DNA from: Flavobacteriaceae bacterium CP2B
Lineage (GTDB): Bacteria; Bacteroidota; Bacteroidia; Flavobacteriales; Flavobacteriaceae
Assembly (NCBI GenBank): GCA_001683825.1
Contig: LXTR01000048.1
Span: 1-64,000, forward strand
DNA length: 64,000 nt
Direction: 5' to 3'
The notes beneath the pieces are model-generated. The model was not told the DNA's origin. It made no database searches and worked only from the letters and a program-made list of their open reading frames with translations. The position numbers and the translations under genes are program-made. Below are positions 1 to 8,774 of the stretch, piece after piece; position 1 is the stretch's first letter, and the number at the start of each line of letters is the position of its first letter.

Positions 1-657
1 TATGGGGGGGTGGGCCAGGGGGCGGAGGGCCCTTCGCAACCGGCCCATTTTTGGCAGGCACCAGGCCTGGAAGCCCTGATAACAGGGCATTTTTGCTGGT
101 ACACGGGTATTTACACCCCCCATGCCCGGGCCGCAAACCGCGGCAAATAGCCGTCTCGGGCAGGGGCTTTTTTGCCGGGTCCCAAAGGCTTCCCGGTCCT
201 TGTCACACAGCCCCGGAAGCTCACCCAAAGGATACCGAAAATGCCGCGGATGCCCCCCGGCAGGCGCCTGCCCAAACACGGTTTCCCGGGGGCAAAAACC
301 GGGCATGGGAATTTAGACCAACTGCTGGTTTTTTTGTTGAACGGTATTGCGTAGAGGGATGGTTTTTTACCCCGGGGAGGGCCCTTTCTGGCATCGCCCC
401 CCGGAACCCTGACGCCCCCCGCTGGCCTTCCACTTTATTATGCCGCGCAGTTGGTCGATAAGCCCCTATGGGCTATAGCCCCGTCGGGTTGCCGCGCAGC
501 CCCCGGCCGGGTGAAACGTGCGTTTTTTAGGTTGAAAAGCTTCAAATTCCGGAATTTTTGATGTACTTTGTAGGGTAAAACCTACTATGTTATCCCGGGA
601 ATTGCCTGCTTAACAGCCATTCCCCCCTTAATGTTTACCTGGACCAAATCATAGCAT
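1..657. other. GC-rich stretch without a recognisable gene
   Basis: I find no convincing coding region on either strand; the open frames present have proline/arginine-rich compositions typical of GC-rich shadow frames. Two structural items stand out: a perfect 12-bp palindrome GGGCTATAGCCC at 470-481, and GTAGG/CCTAC inverted arms with a 6-bp spacer at 570-585, about 70 bp upstream of the first gene. The window edge may cut a neighbouring gene, but no family is recognisable at position 1. Confidence 0.5.
570..585. promoter_or_regulatory. Small inverted repeat upstream of first lipoprotein gene
   Basis: GTAGG-N6-CCTAC lies in the AT-richer part of the leader of the gene starting at 658, directly after a TACTTTG stretch that is one base short of the Bacteroidota -7 consensus TAnnTTTG. 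It could be a small operator, but there is no comparative support. Confidence 0.2.
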
Positions 658-1155
658 ATGAGGCAAAAAACTACTTCCAACCCCTTTAACCCCTGCTTCC
701 TTATCCTGCTCCTGCTGTGCATGGCCGTATGTGGCAGTTCCTGCACCAACGACGCGGAAGACCTGGGCGATGCGGATTACAGGCCGGCAGCGGTGCATGG
801 GACCTACCTGCTCACGGTCATGCAAACAGACAACCCCTCTAACTTCAACAAGGGAAGTGGGACCGCCGTCAACCTGGTGGAGGAAATGGGCTGCCTGCAG
901 GTGCGCCTGCAACTCTTTGAAGACGGCACCCTGGAAAGCACCTATACCGACCTGCAGATCAGCGAGGACCCTGATACGGGCGAATACCGCTTTGCCTGCG
1001 GCAAGGAAAAAAGCAGCCGGGGCACCTATACCGTCATAGGGTCTGTGGTGAAAATGGACAGCGCCACCTTTACCATCTACGGCGACCAGCTGGTAGACGC
1101 GCGCAAACCCGATGTAGAGCTGATAGACCTGGTGGTGTTTACCAAAATGCCCTAG
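658..1155 (+). CDS. Small secreted lipoprotein, lipocalin-like
   Basis: A 165-aa protein with a long hydrophobic N-terminal segment (residues about 13-26) ending in GSSC, a plausible lipobox with Cys29 as the lipidated residue, so it probably sits in the outer membrane. The mature part begins with an acidic stretch and then shows alternating beta-type segments with a conserved-looking Cys pair (about residues 82 and 117) and a GTY...DGT...GTY rhythm, as in the small lipocalin-like lipoproteins common in Flavobacteriia. Function is unknown. It stands alone on the plus strand, with 658 the first Met before the signal sequence. The lipocalin assignment is pattern-based and weak; the lipoprotein call is firmer. 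Confidence 0.65.
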   Translation: MRQKTTSNPFNPCFLILLLLCMAVCGSSCTNDAEDLGDADYRPAAVHGTYLLTVMQTDNPSNFNKGSGTAVNLVEEMGCLQVRLQLFEDGTLESTYTDLQISEDPDTGEYRFACGKEKSSRGTYTVIGSVVKMDSATFTIYGDQLVDARKPDVELIDLVVFTKMP

Positions 1156-1273
1156 TACCCAACCCCGGTTTGCCCAGCCAGGCCCTATCATAGCCCCCAC
1201 TTATGGGCATATAATGACAGTCGATACCAATTGCTTTCCCACGACCCGGTTATTGCCTTCCTTTAAAACAAAA

Positions 1274-1495
1274 ATGGAACTCCTAAAACAAGCTGAGCAG
1301 TTTGAGAAGATGAAGCTGAGCCATATGAGCACCAGTGACCGGGTGGAAGCGTCCAGGAAGGCAAAAAAACTGATCCTTTCCATCAACGAGATCTACAAGA
1401 AGACCAAGGATGCCAACCTCATGAACCTGATGAAACGGCTCACCGAGAAAAAGCAAAAAATTGAAAAACGCCTCAAGGGGAACCCCCTGGCATAG
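1274..1495 (+). CDS. Short charged helical protein, unknown function
   Basis: A 73-aa, lysine- and glutamate-rich protein predicted to be almost entirely alpha-helical (LLKQAEQFEKMKL..., ending in a KKQKIEKRLKG tail), so a small coiled coil or helical hairpin is likely. There is no signal peptide or membrane segment, hence cytoplasmic. An upstream in-frame ATG at 1214 would add 20 residues of non-helical, low-quality sequence; I prefer the start at 1274, preceded by an A-rich stretch as is usual for translation starts in this phylum. No domain recognised. The high-lysine helix is compatible with nucleic-acid or ribosome binding, but that is only a guess. Confidence 0.5.
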   Translation: MELLKQAEQFEKMKLSHMSTSDRVEASRKAKKLILSINEIYKKTKDANLMNLMKRLTEKKQKIEKRLKGNPLA

Positions 1496-1722
1496 CTGAA
1501 TTGCCGGCATACCACCCCCTGCGCATTGGGCATCAACCGCGCCGCCCGCGCTGCCGGGTTATGGTTTTCCCCCCCACATGCCAATAATCCCATAAAACGC
1601 GCCACACGTCTATTTTTTTTCCGGTTAACCGTGCAATGGCAGACCTTTACCCCCGGAAAGCTTGAAGAAGAAAAACGCTCCAAACACCTAATTCAATTAC
1701 CAGGAATACGCCCCCAATACGA

Positions 1723-1824
1723 ATGAAGCGAAAATTTGATTTCCTGGATATGATCGTCGCGCTTGGGTTTGTGTTTGTAGTTTTTATCGTCTTCCTCATT
1801 TTTACCACGGTTACATATTCATAA
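1723..1824 (+). CDS. 33-aa single-helix membrane protein
   Basis: This small frame encodes a cationic N-terminus (MKRKFDF), then a continuous hydrophobic helix of about 21 residues rich in Val, Phe and Ile, and a short polar tail (TTVTYS). That is the architecture of a single-pass inner-membrane microprotein. It is followed 11 bp later by a second microprotein gene with its own A/G-rich leader (AAAGAAAGAAG), so the two look like a mini-operon. Function is unknown; such peptides commonly act as small subunits of membrane complexes or as type I toxins, and nothing here separates these options. Confidence 0.45.
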   Translation: MKRKFDFLDMIVALGFVFVVFIVFLIFTTVTYS

Positions 1825-1835
1825 AGAAAGAAGCC

Positions 1836-1958
1836 ATGAGGAAAAATTACTTCTATTTTATCACCAACCTGCAAAGGAACATCAGCCCGGAATTAGTGAC
1901 TTTCCTGGCGGCCCTTGGATACGCGCTTGCGATCCTATTGCTCTGCGCCCTAAGGTAA
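1836..1958 (+). CDS. 40-aa single-helix membrane protein
   Basis: The second microprotein of a tandem pair: an amphipathic, basic N-terminal half (MRKNYFYFITNLQRNI) followed by one transmembrane helix (about residues 20-38, Ala/Leu-rich, with one Cys) and a terminal Arg before the stop. An A/G-rich stretch lies 5-14 bases before the ATG. The 11-bp distance from the upstream microprotein suggests co-transcription. No family recognised. The pair could be mistaken for non-coding DNA, but two consecutive small frames with membrane-protein composition and sensible leaders are unlikely by chance. Confidence 0.45.
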   Translation: MRKNYFYFITNLQRNISPELVTFLAALGYALAILLLCALR

Positions 1959-2213
1959 GGCAGGTTCCCCTTCCTTAACATGCAATGCCACCTGCTTTGG
2001 CCCACCTGCCCCCGGATACGGGCGTAAGGATTGGGCACCCCCCGGCAACAGGTGCCTGCAACAAACACCACCGGGTTGTTACCCTGGCGTATGCCCCCCC
2101 CGATACGACCCCTGTACCCTTGCTTAAGATTCCCAAAACATCGGTGCCTGCAAAGGCCCCGGGCAGGGAAATCATTTTTTTGGAACCCCCTGGAACCACA
2201 TGGCAGGGTTCTC

Positions 2214-3059
2214 CTAAAGGTCGACTTTTTCGATTTCGGAAGGAGGTACTAATTCTTCCAGTGCGGCGGCGGGCAGTTGCATATGCCTGCATTTAAACGC
2301 TGCCACACTTTTAGCCTGTCTTTGTTCCCTCTGGAGCGGATGGTACAGGTAATACAGGACGGTTTGTACCAGTTCATGGTAATGGCACTGGACCAATTCC
2401 GGGTAAGGCGTATCACTGGCGTATTCTGAAATCACAAAGCAGTTATTGTTCAACGCATAAGCCACCCGCGCCTGTTCCAAAGGTGTCGGCAGGTCATATT
2501 GGTGGATATTTAGCAGGATTTTGGAACGCCAGAGGGCGTTGTCAAAATCGCTACCCCACTTTGGTCCTACGGAAACGCTGCAGTGCTGCTGCAGTTCACG
2601 CAATATGTGCTTCCTCCTTTCGGTAACAAAGCCGACAAAGAGCACGTCGTAATCAGCCATTTCCCGTGCCGGCAACACCTCCTGTTGCTCATGGTAGCCC
2701 AGGGGTATCAGGGTTGTCCTGTACCCCAGCTCATGGAGGAAGACGCTATTGGAATGGCAATAATCCCATAGCATGCAGGCCCTTTTAAACACTGGCTCGC
2801 TTGCCCGAAATTTATCGGTCCAGAGGGGTTGGGTTAAGGGTTCCAGCTGGTAAACAATATAGGGGATTCCTGTGGGGACGGCACCCCGGAAAAGATGCCA
2901 TCCAAGTACAATCCTCAGGTCCGCGGTGGTTGCAACGGCATCCGAAATAATAACGCCATATCCCATATCGCATAAAGCAGCCTTCAGCAAGCGGGCCACC
3001 TGTATATAGATCCCCCCCCATACGGGAGGTAGCAGGATATGGATGCTTTTCTTTTTCAT
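2214..3059 (-). CDS. Glycosyltransferase-like protein coupled to the RHS toxin gene
   Basis: A 281-aa cytoplasmic protein resembling the CgeB / glycosyltransferase-4-like families: an N-terminal Rossmann-like half (residues 1-125), a central VLFVGFVTERRKHIL strand-loop (about 139-153), and the C-terminal signature SKILLNIHQY...LEQARVAYALNNNCFVISE (about 179-211) that in GT-B enzymes contributes to sugar-nucleotide binding. Its ATG overlaps the stop of the 1903-aa RHS gene (ATGA), so translation is coupled. In polymorphic toxin loci this slot usually holds the immunity gene, so the protein may modify or neutralise the toxin; a role in glycosylating the RHS product or a surface glycan is equally open. 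The fold is seen from motifs; the role is inferred. Confidence 0.6.
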   Translation of the reverse strand: MKKKSIHILLPPVWGGIYIQVARLLKAALCDMGYGVIISDAVATTADLRIVLGWHLFRGAVPTGIPYIVYQLEPLTQPLWTDKFRASEPVFKRACMLWDYCHSNSVFLHELGYRTTLIPLGYHEQQEVLPAREMADYDVLFVGFVTERRKHILRELQQHCSVSVGPKWGSDFDNALWRSKILLNIHQYDLPTPLEQARVAYALNNNCFVISEYASDTPYPELVQCHYHELVQTVLYYLYHPLQREQRQAKSVAAFKCRHMQLPAAALEELVPPSEIEKVDL

Positions 3060-6000
3060 TTTGAATTTGGTGGTTTTACATTGGGATGCGTATTCTCCTC
3101 ACCAAAATACTGTTCCGCCAGGGCCACTCCGGTGGCGCCGGTTACCCGGCCCCAAAAGATCTTGGCAGCTTCTACCTGGGCCGGGCCAAATGCACTCAGG
3201 CTATTGATCGCTTCAAAGGGGGCAAAAGGAATGCCATGGATCCTTCCGGCGGCTCCATGTCCGATGGCGTAGGCCACCACTTCTTCCGGATAGCGGGCAA
3301 TGGCGCCAAGGCTGCCGGTAGAAGACAGGTTTTTAAAGGTGGGCAGGTAGCGTGACACCAGGGCGTGGAAGCCCTCGTGGGCGCCGGTGTCTACCCTGGC
3401 GAAGATATTCCCGCCCGCATCGAAATTATTGACCGTCGACTGATATCCCTGCCGGATGCCTATTTTGTCAAGCCATTGGCCTATTCTACCGGGATAGGCC
3501 CCCAAACTGCCGGTAATCACTTCTTCACCGCCTGCATCCGCCCCAAACCGGAACCATTGCGCAAATTTCCCGGACCCCGCAGGGACGCCAGGGAACGTGC
3601 CAAACCCGGGGCTTGTAACATAGTTGGTGACGGCCCTCAGACCGGTGCCAATGGCCCCCCCGGCCACAAAATCTATGGTAACGGAACGGGCCGAAACAGG
3701 ATCTACATATTCCGGAAACAACTGGTTAAATCCGCCACGGAGGACCCCGCCTGAAACCACGCTGCTAGACCCATACAGTACAAACGCCTGGCTTGCCGTC
3801 AGGGTGGTGGTGGATGCCCCGGTGGCGAACAGTCCGGTACCTCCCACCGCCAGGATGGCCTCGCCACCTATAATAGCCACCCCGCCGATGGCGGCTCCGC
3901 CAAATACATTGCCAAGGACGCGCAGGCTTCCCTGCCACCCCTCATATCGGTTGGGGTTGTGGTAGGCATCATACGCGCTGTAGCCTGCCCCTGCCAACGC
4001 CCCTCCAATGACGAATGCCGCGATAATAAACGGGACCACTTCCCCATTGGGGTCTATGTTGTTTACAGGGTCTTGTGCGGCATACACATAGAGTGAGGGC
4101 GCATCTACATACCCTTTGGGGTCCATTGAAAGATATACCCCATTCAGGGGGTCCATCCACCTTTTTTTGGAAAGGTAATGCCCGCTGGAAGCTACATAGC
4201 GCTGCCCGCCAAACACCGGTGCAACCCCGAAACCAGATTGCGCCAACGCATTGCCGTTCGCATCCTGGATACCCGGTTCCCCAAAGGGCCTGTAACGGTA
4301 GGTCTCCAGCAATTGGCCCGCACTATCGGCAAGGGCAATAAGATTGAACCTGGTATCAAACAGGGGGTACCTTGTAACCCCCTGGTCGTGGTAGGCAATG
4401 GGGACACCGGTGACCGGTTGTACCGTGATATGCCTTGTGGGTATCCCATTGGTGTTTTCCTGTTCGACAAATCCGCCAAAGTAATTGAAAGACCGTACAG
4501 GTTGCCCAGTTTCTTGCAGGATGCCTGGCCGGCCTAATGCATCATAGGCAATCGTGGCCAGCGAACTTCCGCCCATTGCAATCGCCACGATGCGTCCCAG
4601 CGCGTCGCATTCATAGTTGCGAACCCCGTCTGTTTGGAGGGTACCATCTACCTGATAGGAAAACAGGTTGGAACCGTCTGATTGCATCCTGTGCCCCGGC
4701 GTATAGGTATAGTTTTTTACACCCCCCAGGGAGTCATTGTGCAGGAGGCGGGCATCCGAATTGTTATAATTGAAGGATGCTGTCCTTGCAGCGCCCCCGG
4801 ATGCCGCCCCAATCGCGCTGATCGCAAGGTCGTGTTGCGGTTGTGTCGCTGCAGGGGGGATGACCGCTGAAAAGCCGTCTTTGGCCAGGGCCAGGCGGTA
4901 TTTTTGGTCATATTCAAAATAATACAGGGAACTGGCTGCCCCTTGTATGGCTTCAACCTGCTTCCTATCGGTTCTGTTGTACCTGTACTGTATATGTTGT
5001 TGTAACCCCGAGGGGCTTTGATATGCCAGTTCGGTGATCCGTTTCCTGTCATCAAAGTTGTTCGTCAGTGTCAGGCCGCCGGCCATAGAGGCCTCGGCAA
5101 TCATACCCTTCCCGCTGGTTTTAAAAGCTGCAAGTTGCGTAATCCCACCTCCCATGGCACTATGGGTGGTTTCACGAATACGCTCCAGGGTTTCATTCGC
5201 GTTGTGTTCCCATGTTTCGGTTCGCCCATCCGGCCAGATCTTTTGTACGGTACCTGTAGCATCATCGTACACCGCCCTGAGCTCAAAACCATGATTGGAT
5301 TCAGAAATTAAGCGGTTTAAACTGTCATAATCCCTTTCGGCAACCAGGGTCCCGCAGGTCGCCTTCGTAAGGCGGTTAAGGCCATCGTATTCAAACAGGT
5401 GGTCCTCCACTTTCTTCAGGGGTACGGGATGCAGGGGGTTTTTCAGTTGGACAAGCCGGTTGGCACTGTCATAGCGGTATTCAAACCGGGTGCCACTACT
5501 CAAGGCCTCCCCTATGATCTGGTTGCTGTCATTAAAGGTTTTTTCTGTTGTGAATCCTCCGGGGTAGGTAATCAACCGTGTCCTTCCCAGGGTGTCATAG
5601 GCATATGAAGATACCTGGCCCTGGGGATCCGTGTATTTCAGAAGGCGCTGCATACTGTCAAATTCCCACTGGTGCTGAATGGCCAACCCGGTCGGGTCCC
5701 ATACTTCGCCCGTCTTTTTACTATAGGAATTGTACGTCCTCAGGGTCTCCCTGAGGGCCCGGTCGGTTTGCCGCACGAGCAGGTTCCTGTCGTCATACTC
5801 GCTGGTGATGCGCGATCCATCGGGTTCGATCAGCGCGATGCGGCGGTTTCTGGGATCGTATTCGTATCGCTTCGTAATAGTGCTTAGGGTGCCGTCGGGA
5901 TTGACATGCTTGCTATCCTTCACCAGCAGGTTCCCGTTCGGGTCATATTGCATAGCTTCTAGGTTCCCCGCCGGATCTTCTTCCTCGATGACCCTTCCCA

Positions 6001-8767
6001 TGCCGTCATAGGTATAGGAGGTTACGCCCCCTGCCGGATGTATTTTCCTTTGCACCCGGTCCATGGCATCAAAAAAGAAGGTGGTAGTCCTGAGGACGGC
6101 CGCAGAAGGGTCGTCGGTGAACACCTTGTTGATTTCCCGCACCTTCCGGTTCTTTTCGTCGTATTCGAAAAAATTCAGCGCCAATTGGCGGATCGTACCC
6201 AGCCTGTCCTTCCCGCTATACTCCTGGGATGCCAAAAGGTCGTTCTCAAGCCAGGCCTGGCGTACTTCGGTGCCGTTGGCCAGGGTGATTTTACTCACCC
6301 TGGAAAAGCCGTCGTATTCGTAAAGGGTGGTCTGTCCAAAAACATCGGTCTCCCGCACCAGCTTGCCGGCCCTGTCATAGGTTTTTTTGGATCGCATGCT
6401 CGCACCATCGGCTCCCTTGAGGGTTTCGGTCAAAGGCAAACCCCTTTCGTCCATCTCCATTTTTAGTATTGTACCGTCCGGGTAGGCAATCTCGGTTGGG
6501 TTGCCCCGGTAATCATTGCAGCGTTTAAAGGTGCGCCTTTCGCTGGTATTCGCGGCCTGCTCATAGGTTACCGGATACCCCAGTACATCGCGTCCCGTCC
6601 GGGTTACGATAAATGGATCCGCGAGTTCCGGGTCGGTAAGCGACCCTATGGGGTTTTCATATCTTACGGGCTTTCTATCGGAATTATAATATATGTGGTA
6701 AAACGCCTGTTGCCCGTTTACCGGGGGATGAATGATTGCCTGTTGCAAGCCAAGCGCATTGAACACGTATTCCGTACTATGCCCGTTGCCGTCTACCTGT
6801 TCCCTGATATTTCCCCAGGCGTCATAGGCTACCTGGTTTTCAATTTGCAGCGTGGCGGTGTCATAGCGCCTTTTAATGACCCGGCTTTTGGCTTCTGCCA
6901 GGTTGCCATAGTGCCATTCATGGCGGATACCATCGGGCAGTACTGTGGCCGTGAGCTGACCTTTGGCATTGTATTCATATAGGGTTTGGGATTGTTGCAG
7001 GCTGCCGTCGGGCAGGGTGACATCCGGGTGGATTACCTTGATGAGTTTTCCGGAATTTGCCGGGTTGGCAGGGGTTACATCAAAGTCATACAGGTACCGG
7101 GTGGTTGCACCGGATTCATTTTTCTCTTCCTTGAGCTGTTGGGTAACGGCTTCGTAGGTTCCCCTCCATATAATCCTACTGGGTGCCGGAAATCCCGATG
7201 CGGCGGTTAATTCCCGCCTCAGCAAATTACCCCGCATGCGTGGGTCGGCGTGGCTGTTATCATACACCTGGAGTTCCTCGCTACCATCCGGCCGGACGGT
7301 TTTTGTGAGATTGCCCTGGTCGTCATACCCATACATCCACACCACCATCCTGAAGGATTTGTCCTTGATGAGGCGGTACCGCCGGTCAAGTAGTTCCCCC
7401 CTGTAGTTAAACGTATAGGTTTCAAGGCCAAAATCAGGGTTCATCACTTCCACCCGTTGGGCCGGAAGGTTCATGTAAACAGGGTCTCGGGGGACATATT
7501 GCAAAAGGGTATAGTCATATTGGTACAGGTATCCCCCGTAAAGTTGTTCGATAACCCGTGCATAACGCGCACTGGCCGGGTCCTGTTCGTAGGTGTTTTC
7601 CAGGAAGGTGTTCCCCGCCCCGTCGGTTACCCGCACTATATTGTGCCGTAGCTCCGGGAGCGCCCAGGGTACTTCATAGTGGTACTCCCTTTTGATACCG
7701 TCGGGGTGTTCTTCAATGGCCGGCAGGGAGACACAGGTCAGCTGCTGGGTTTCTTCGTCGTGCGCATAGGCGACCGTGCGTCCCGTATGGTCCTCTACCG
7801 AGATCAGCAACTGGCATTGGTCATAGGCAAACCGGAAAAAACGATCATCATCATCCCGTACTTCCAGCAGGTGGTCATCGGGGCCATAGCTAAATGCAAT
7901 TTGGTTGCCGGCGGCATCTTTTATCCACAACAATGGGATACGCTCTGCGTGCAGCCACCCCGGAGGGCGCTCAAAATGCATCAGGCTACCCCCCTTGCCT
8001 TTAATTTCGTATATGGGTGCCGGTGCTGCCAATCGTTCCAACACCTCAAAATTGCCGCTCGGGGGCTCAAATGTCGCCCCGTTGAATGTGAAGGTAATTT
8101 CATTGAGGTTCCGCCAAAGCGCGACATTGCCATTGGTGAGCTCCCGCAGGTAGAGGTTGAAGTTATGGTCCCAGTTCCATCCGAAAGGCCCATATGCCGG
8201 ACTTCCACTCCTGTAGAACCGGATAAAAGCCATGGGCAAAATGGTATTACCAATAGAAATATCGGTTTCTTCCAGGTAAAACGCCCCGTTGAACAGGTCT
8301 ACCGGATCACCGCCATTGGTCTGTTCATGGGGTACATCCCGGTTGTTTACGGGATCTTCCTGTCCGGCCGGTGGTTCATGAGGTTCTTCACCCTGCGGAG
8401 GCGAAGGGGGCGTTGATGGATCTGGTGTCTCCGAGAAGTTCGCGGATACCGGTGGGTTTGGGGCCGCCTGTAGATCTGGGTTGTCTACCCCGCCGGGGGG
8501 GTTCTCCTCCACAGGTGCCCCCTGGGGGGCATTGACGGGCTGGGCATTGCTGGCCGTAGCGGGGCATTCACTGTTGATCTGATCGATGACCCTCCTATGG
8601 TTGGCCGCAAAACCCTTGTCCTGGTTGGCCTGAGACAATTCGTTGATAAAAGCCTTGGCTTCGCAGGACGTAAAAGGCCCGAAAGCCTCCCCGCTTTTGT
8701 ATTGCTTCCCGTCGTAAGTAAAGGAATTGATCCCATCGTTTAGTACTCCGCTATAAGGTCCGGGCAT
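3056..8767 (-). CDS. RHS/YD-repeat polymorphic toxin with C-terminal metallopeptidase-like domain
   Basis: A 1903-aa giant. Residues 1-75 form an unrecognised N-terminal domain; about 75-150 is a Pro/Glu-rich linker; DPVDLFNGAFYLEETDI (about 155-172) starts a DUF6531-type cap; a long array of YD/RHS repeats follows to the core-ending box ...SMDPKGY...NNIDPNG near residue 1575. The variable tip (about 1576-1903) has Gly/Ala-rich hydrophobic segments resembling a pre-toxin membrane region and then HEGFH (1797-1801), a zinc-peptidase HExxH motif, followed by a conserved-looking PEEVVAYAIGH (about 1827-1837) whose glutamates could supply the third ligand. RHS proteins form shells that encapsulate a cleaved toxin. 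There is no signal peptide, PAAR domain or type IX C-terminal domain, so the export route is unclear. Protease activity is inferred from the motif only. Confidence 0.85.
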   Translation of the reverse strand: MPGPYSGVLNDGINSFTYDGKQYKSGEAFGPFTSCEAKAFINELSQANQDKGFAANHRRVIDQINSECPATASNAQPVNAPQGAPVEENPPGGVDNPDLQAAPNPPVSANFSETPDPSTPPSPPQGEEPHEPPAGQEDPVNNRDVPHEQTNGGDPVDLFNGAFYLEETDISIGNTILPMAFIRFYRSGSPAYGPFGWNWDHNFNLYLRELTNGNVALWRNLNEITFTFNGATFEPPSGNFEVLERLAAPAPIYEIKGKGGSLMHFERPPGWLHAERIPLLWIKDAAGNQIAFSYGPDDHLLEVRDDDDRFFRFAYDQCQLLISVEDHTGRTVAYAHDEETQQLTCVSLPAIEEHPDGIKREYHYEVPWALPELRHNIVRVTDGAGNTFLENTYEQDPASARYARVIEQLYGGYLYQYDYTLLQYVPRDPVYMNLPAQRVEVMNPDFGLETYTFNYRGELLDRRYRLIKDKSFRMVVWMYGYDDQGNLTKTVRPDGSEELQVYDNSHADPRMRGNLLRRELTAASGFPAPSRIIWRGTYEAVTQQLKEEKNESGATTRYLYDFDVTPANPANSGKLIKVIHPDVTLPDGSLQQSQTLYEYNAKGQLTATVLPDGIRHEWHYGNLAEAKSRVIKRRYDTATLQIENQVAYDAWGNIREQVDGNGHSTEYVFNALGLQQAIIHPPVNGQQAFYHIYYNSDRKPVRYENPIGSLTDPELADPFIVTRTGRDVLGYPVTYEQAANTSERRTFKRCNDYRGNPTEIAYPDGTILKMEMDERGLPLTETLKGADGASMRSKKTYDRAGKLVRETDVFGQTTLYEYDGFSRVSKITLANGTEVRQAWLENDLLASQEYSGKDRLGTIRQLALNFFEYDEKNRKVREINKVFTDDPSAAVLRTTTFFFDAMDRVQRKIHPAGGVTSYTYDGMGRVIEEEDPAGNLEAMQYDPNGNLLVKDSKHVNPDGTLSTITKRYEYDPRNRRIALIEPDGSRITSEYDDRNLLVRQTDRALRETLRTYNSYSKKTGEVWDPTGLAIQHQWEFDSMQRLLKYTDPQGQVSSYAYDTLGRTRLITYPGGFTTEKTFNDSNQIIGEALSSGTRFEYRYDSANRLVQLKNPLHPVPLKKVEDHLFEYDGLNRLTKATCGTLVAERDYDSLNRLISESNHGFELRAVYDDATGTVQKIWPDGRTETWEHNANETLERIRETTHSAMGGGITQLAAFKTSGKGMIAEASMAGGLTLTNNFDDRKRITELAYQSPSGLQQHIQYRYNRTDRKQVEAIQGAASSLYYFEYDQKYRLALAKDGFSAVIPPAATQPQHDLAISAIGAASGGAARTASFNYNNSDARLLHNDSLGGVKNYTYTPGHRMQSDGSNLFSYQVDGTLQTDGVRNYECDALGRIVAIAMGGSSLATIAYDALGRPGILQETGQPVRSFNYFGGFVEQENTNGIPTRHITVQPVTGVPIAYHDQGVTRYPLFDTRFNLIALADSAGQLLETYRYRPFGEPGIQDANGNALAQSGFGVAPVFGGQRYVASSGHYLSKKRWMDPLNGVYLSMDPKGYVDAPSLYVYAAQDPVNNIDPNGEVVPFIIAAFVIGGALAGAGYSAYDAYHNPNRYEGWQGSLRVLGNVFGGAAIGGVAIIGGEAILAVGGTGLFATGASTTTLTASQAFVLYGSSSVVSGGVLRGGFNQLFPEYVDPVSARSVTIDFVAGGAIGTGLRAVTNYVTSPGFGTFPGVPAGSGKFAQWFRFGADAGGEEVITGSLGAYPGRIGQWLDKIGIRQGYQSTVNNFDAGGNIFARVDTGAHEGFHALVSRYLPTFKNLSSTGSLGAIARYPEEVVAYAIGHGAAGRIHGIPFAPFEAINSLSAFGPAQVEAAKIFWGRVTGATGVALAEQYFGEENTHPNVKPPNSK

Positions 8768-8774
8768 GTTACAT

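Noticed and set aside
51-461. Open frame of 136 codons in the left-end region
   Set aside because: Its composition (Pro, Arg, Gly rich) and overlapping alternative frames are typical of GC-rich non-coding DNA; no family resemblance.
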